Shown piece after piece: positions 33,221 through 33,354 of a stretch of 33,354 nt of DNA (its first letter is position 1; the number at the start of each line of letters is the position of its first letter). The notes under the pieces were generated by a model. That model was not told where the DNA came from and did no database searches. It saw only the letters and a program-made list of their open reading frames with translations. Source of the DNA: Acidimicrobiaceae bacterium (lineage in GTDB: Bacteria; Actinomycetota; Acidimicrobiia; Acidimicrobiales; Poriferisodalaceae); NCBI GenBank assembly GCA_002708935.1, contig PAPO01000004.1, forward strand, positions 90,384 to 123,737, given 5' to 3'. The position numbers and the translations under genes were made by a program.

Positions 33221-33354
33221 ATGGACTTTGATTGGCCTGGAGACGACGATCTGAGACGTGTCGAAATTCGACAATGGTTGGTTCAACACAACGGGGATCC
33301 CAGTCAGGAAGCGTTGGCCCGCTCAGGGTATGTTGCTCCTCACTGGCCTAAGCC
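33221..33354 (+). CDS. acyl-CoA dehydrogenase, N-terminal fragment (cut by window end)
   Basis: The frame from ATG 33221 runs open to the window end. It encodes MDFDWPGDDDLRRVEIRQWLVQHNG followed by LARSGYVAPHWPKP. The GYVAPHWP phrase is typical of the N-terminus of actinobacterial acyl-CoA dehydrogenases. It diverges from the other acyl-CoA dehydrogenase with 174 bases between starts. Such neighbouring pairs sometimes form heteromeric enzymes in sterol side-chain oxidation, which is only a possibility here. Confidence 0.7.
   Translation, partial: MDFDWPGDDDLRRVEIRQWLVQHNGDPSQEALARSGYVAPHWPK

Overview
The window reads as a chromosome segment of an uncultured, probably marine member of the Actinomycetota, most likely Acidimicrobiia. 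That placement is inferred from gene content: a mycothiol-dependent maleylpyruvate-isomerase-like protein, actinobacterial-type acyl-CoA dehydrogenases, tandem class III CoA-transferases, Baeyer-Villiger-type monooxygenases and a YibE/F protein, at moderate GC with very tight packing. No rRNA, tRNA, CRISPR array, insertion sequence or phage gene was recognised. No stretch longer than about 225 bases lacks a gene. The largest gaps are 27399-27621, 19994-20208, 22167-22353, 28218-28394 and 33047-33220.

Layout. 1-2816 (+): the 3' part of an N-acyl-D-amino-acid deacylase-like amidohydrolase, then an acyl-CoA carboxylase carboxyltransferase. 2813-6759: a TauD-type dioxygenase (-), a threonine aldolase (+), and a monooxygenase (-) preceded by a 58-residue ORF that the supplied track misses. 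6821-11547 (+): a tight five-gene operon of a 3-hydroxyisobutyrate-dehydrogenase-like enzyme, a short acyl-CoA dehydrogenase homologue, a linalool dehydratase/isomerase (LinD)-like protein, a phosphotriesterase-like hydrolase and a fluoroacetyl-CoA-thioesterase-like hotdog protein. 11608-18781: quinone oxidoreductase, small membrane proteins, class III aminotransferase (+), cupin, maleylpyruvate-isomerase-like protein, tandem CoA-transferase and a hotdog protein. 18874-24833: small membrane and hypothetical proteins, several small ferredoxin-like-fold (ABM/NIPSNAP) proteins, YibE/F, cold-shock protein and nitroreductase. 24870-33354: a second Baeyer-Villiger monooxygenase, a two-domain VOC protein, small hypotheticals, a second tandem CoA-transferase, a second 3-hydroxyisobutyrate dehydrogenase and two divergent acyl-CoA dehydrogenases, the last cut by the window edge.

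Main discovery candidate. The LinD-like gene appears in the ORF track as two ORFs (8720-9382 and 9515-10207), but both lie in one frame and are separated by a single TGA at 9380-9382. Read through, they give one 495-residue protein. The TGA is exactly nine codons after the Cys of a G-C-H-C-E-N motif, the same spacing as the two active-site cysteines C171 and C180 of LinD. The codon therefore falls on a catalytic cysteine. A hairpin follows at once, with a GGUCU apical loop starting 18 nt after the TGA, which fits the usual bacterial SECIS geometry. I infer a selenocysteine-containing LinD-family enzyme, to my knowledge undescribed. The alternative is a point nonsense mutation. TGA is a normal stop elsewhere in the same operon, so a changed genetic code is unlikely.

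The genes as a whole suggest breakdown of terpenoid, alicyclic or branched-chain compounds: hydration/dehydration, Baeyer-Villiger oxidation, CoA activation by CoA transfer, beta-oxidation steps and thioester hydrolysis. The actual substrates cannot be read from the sequence.
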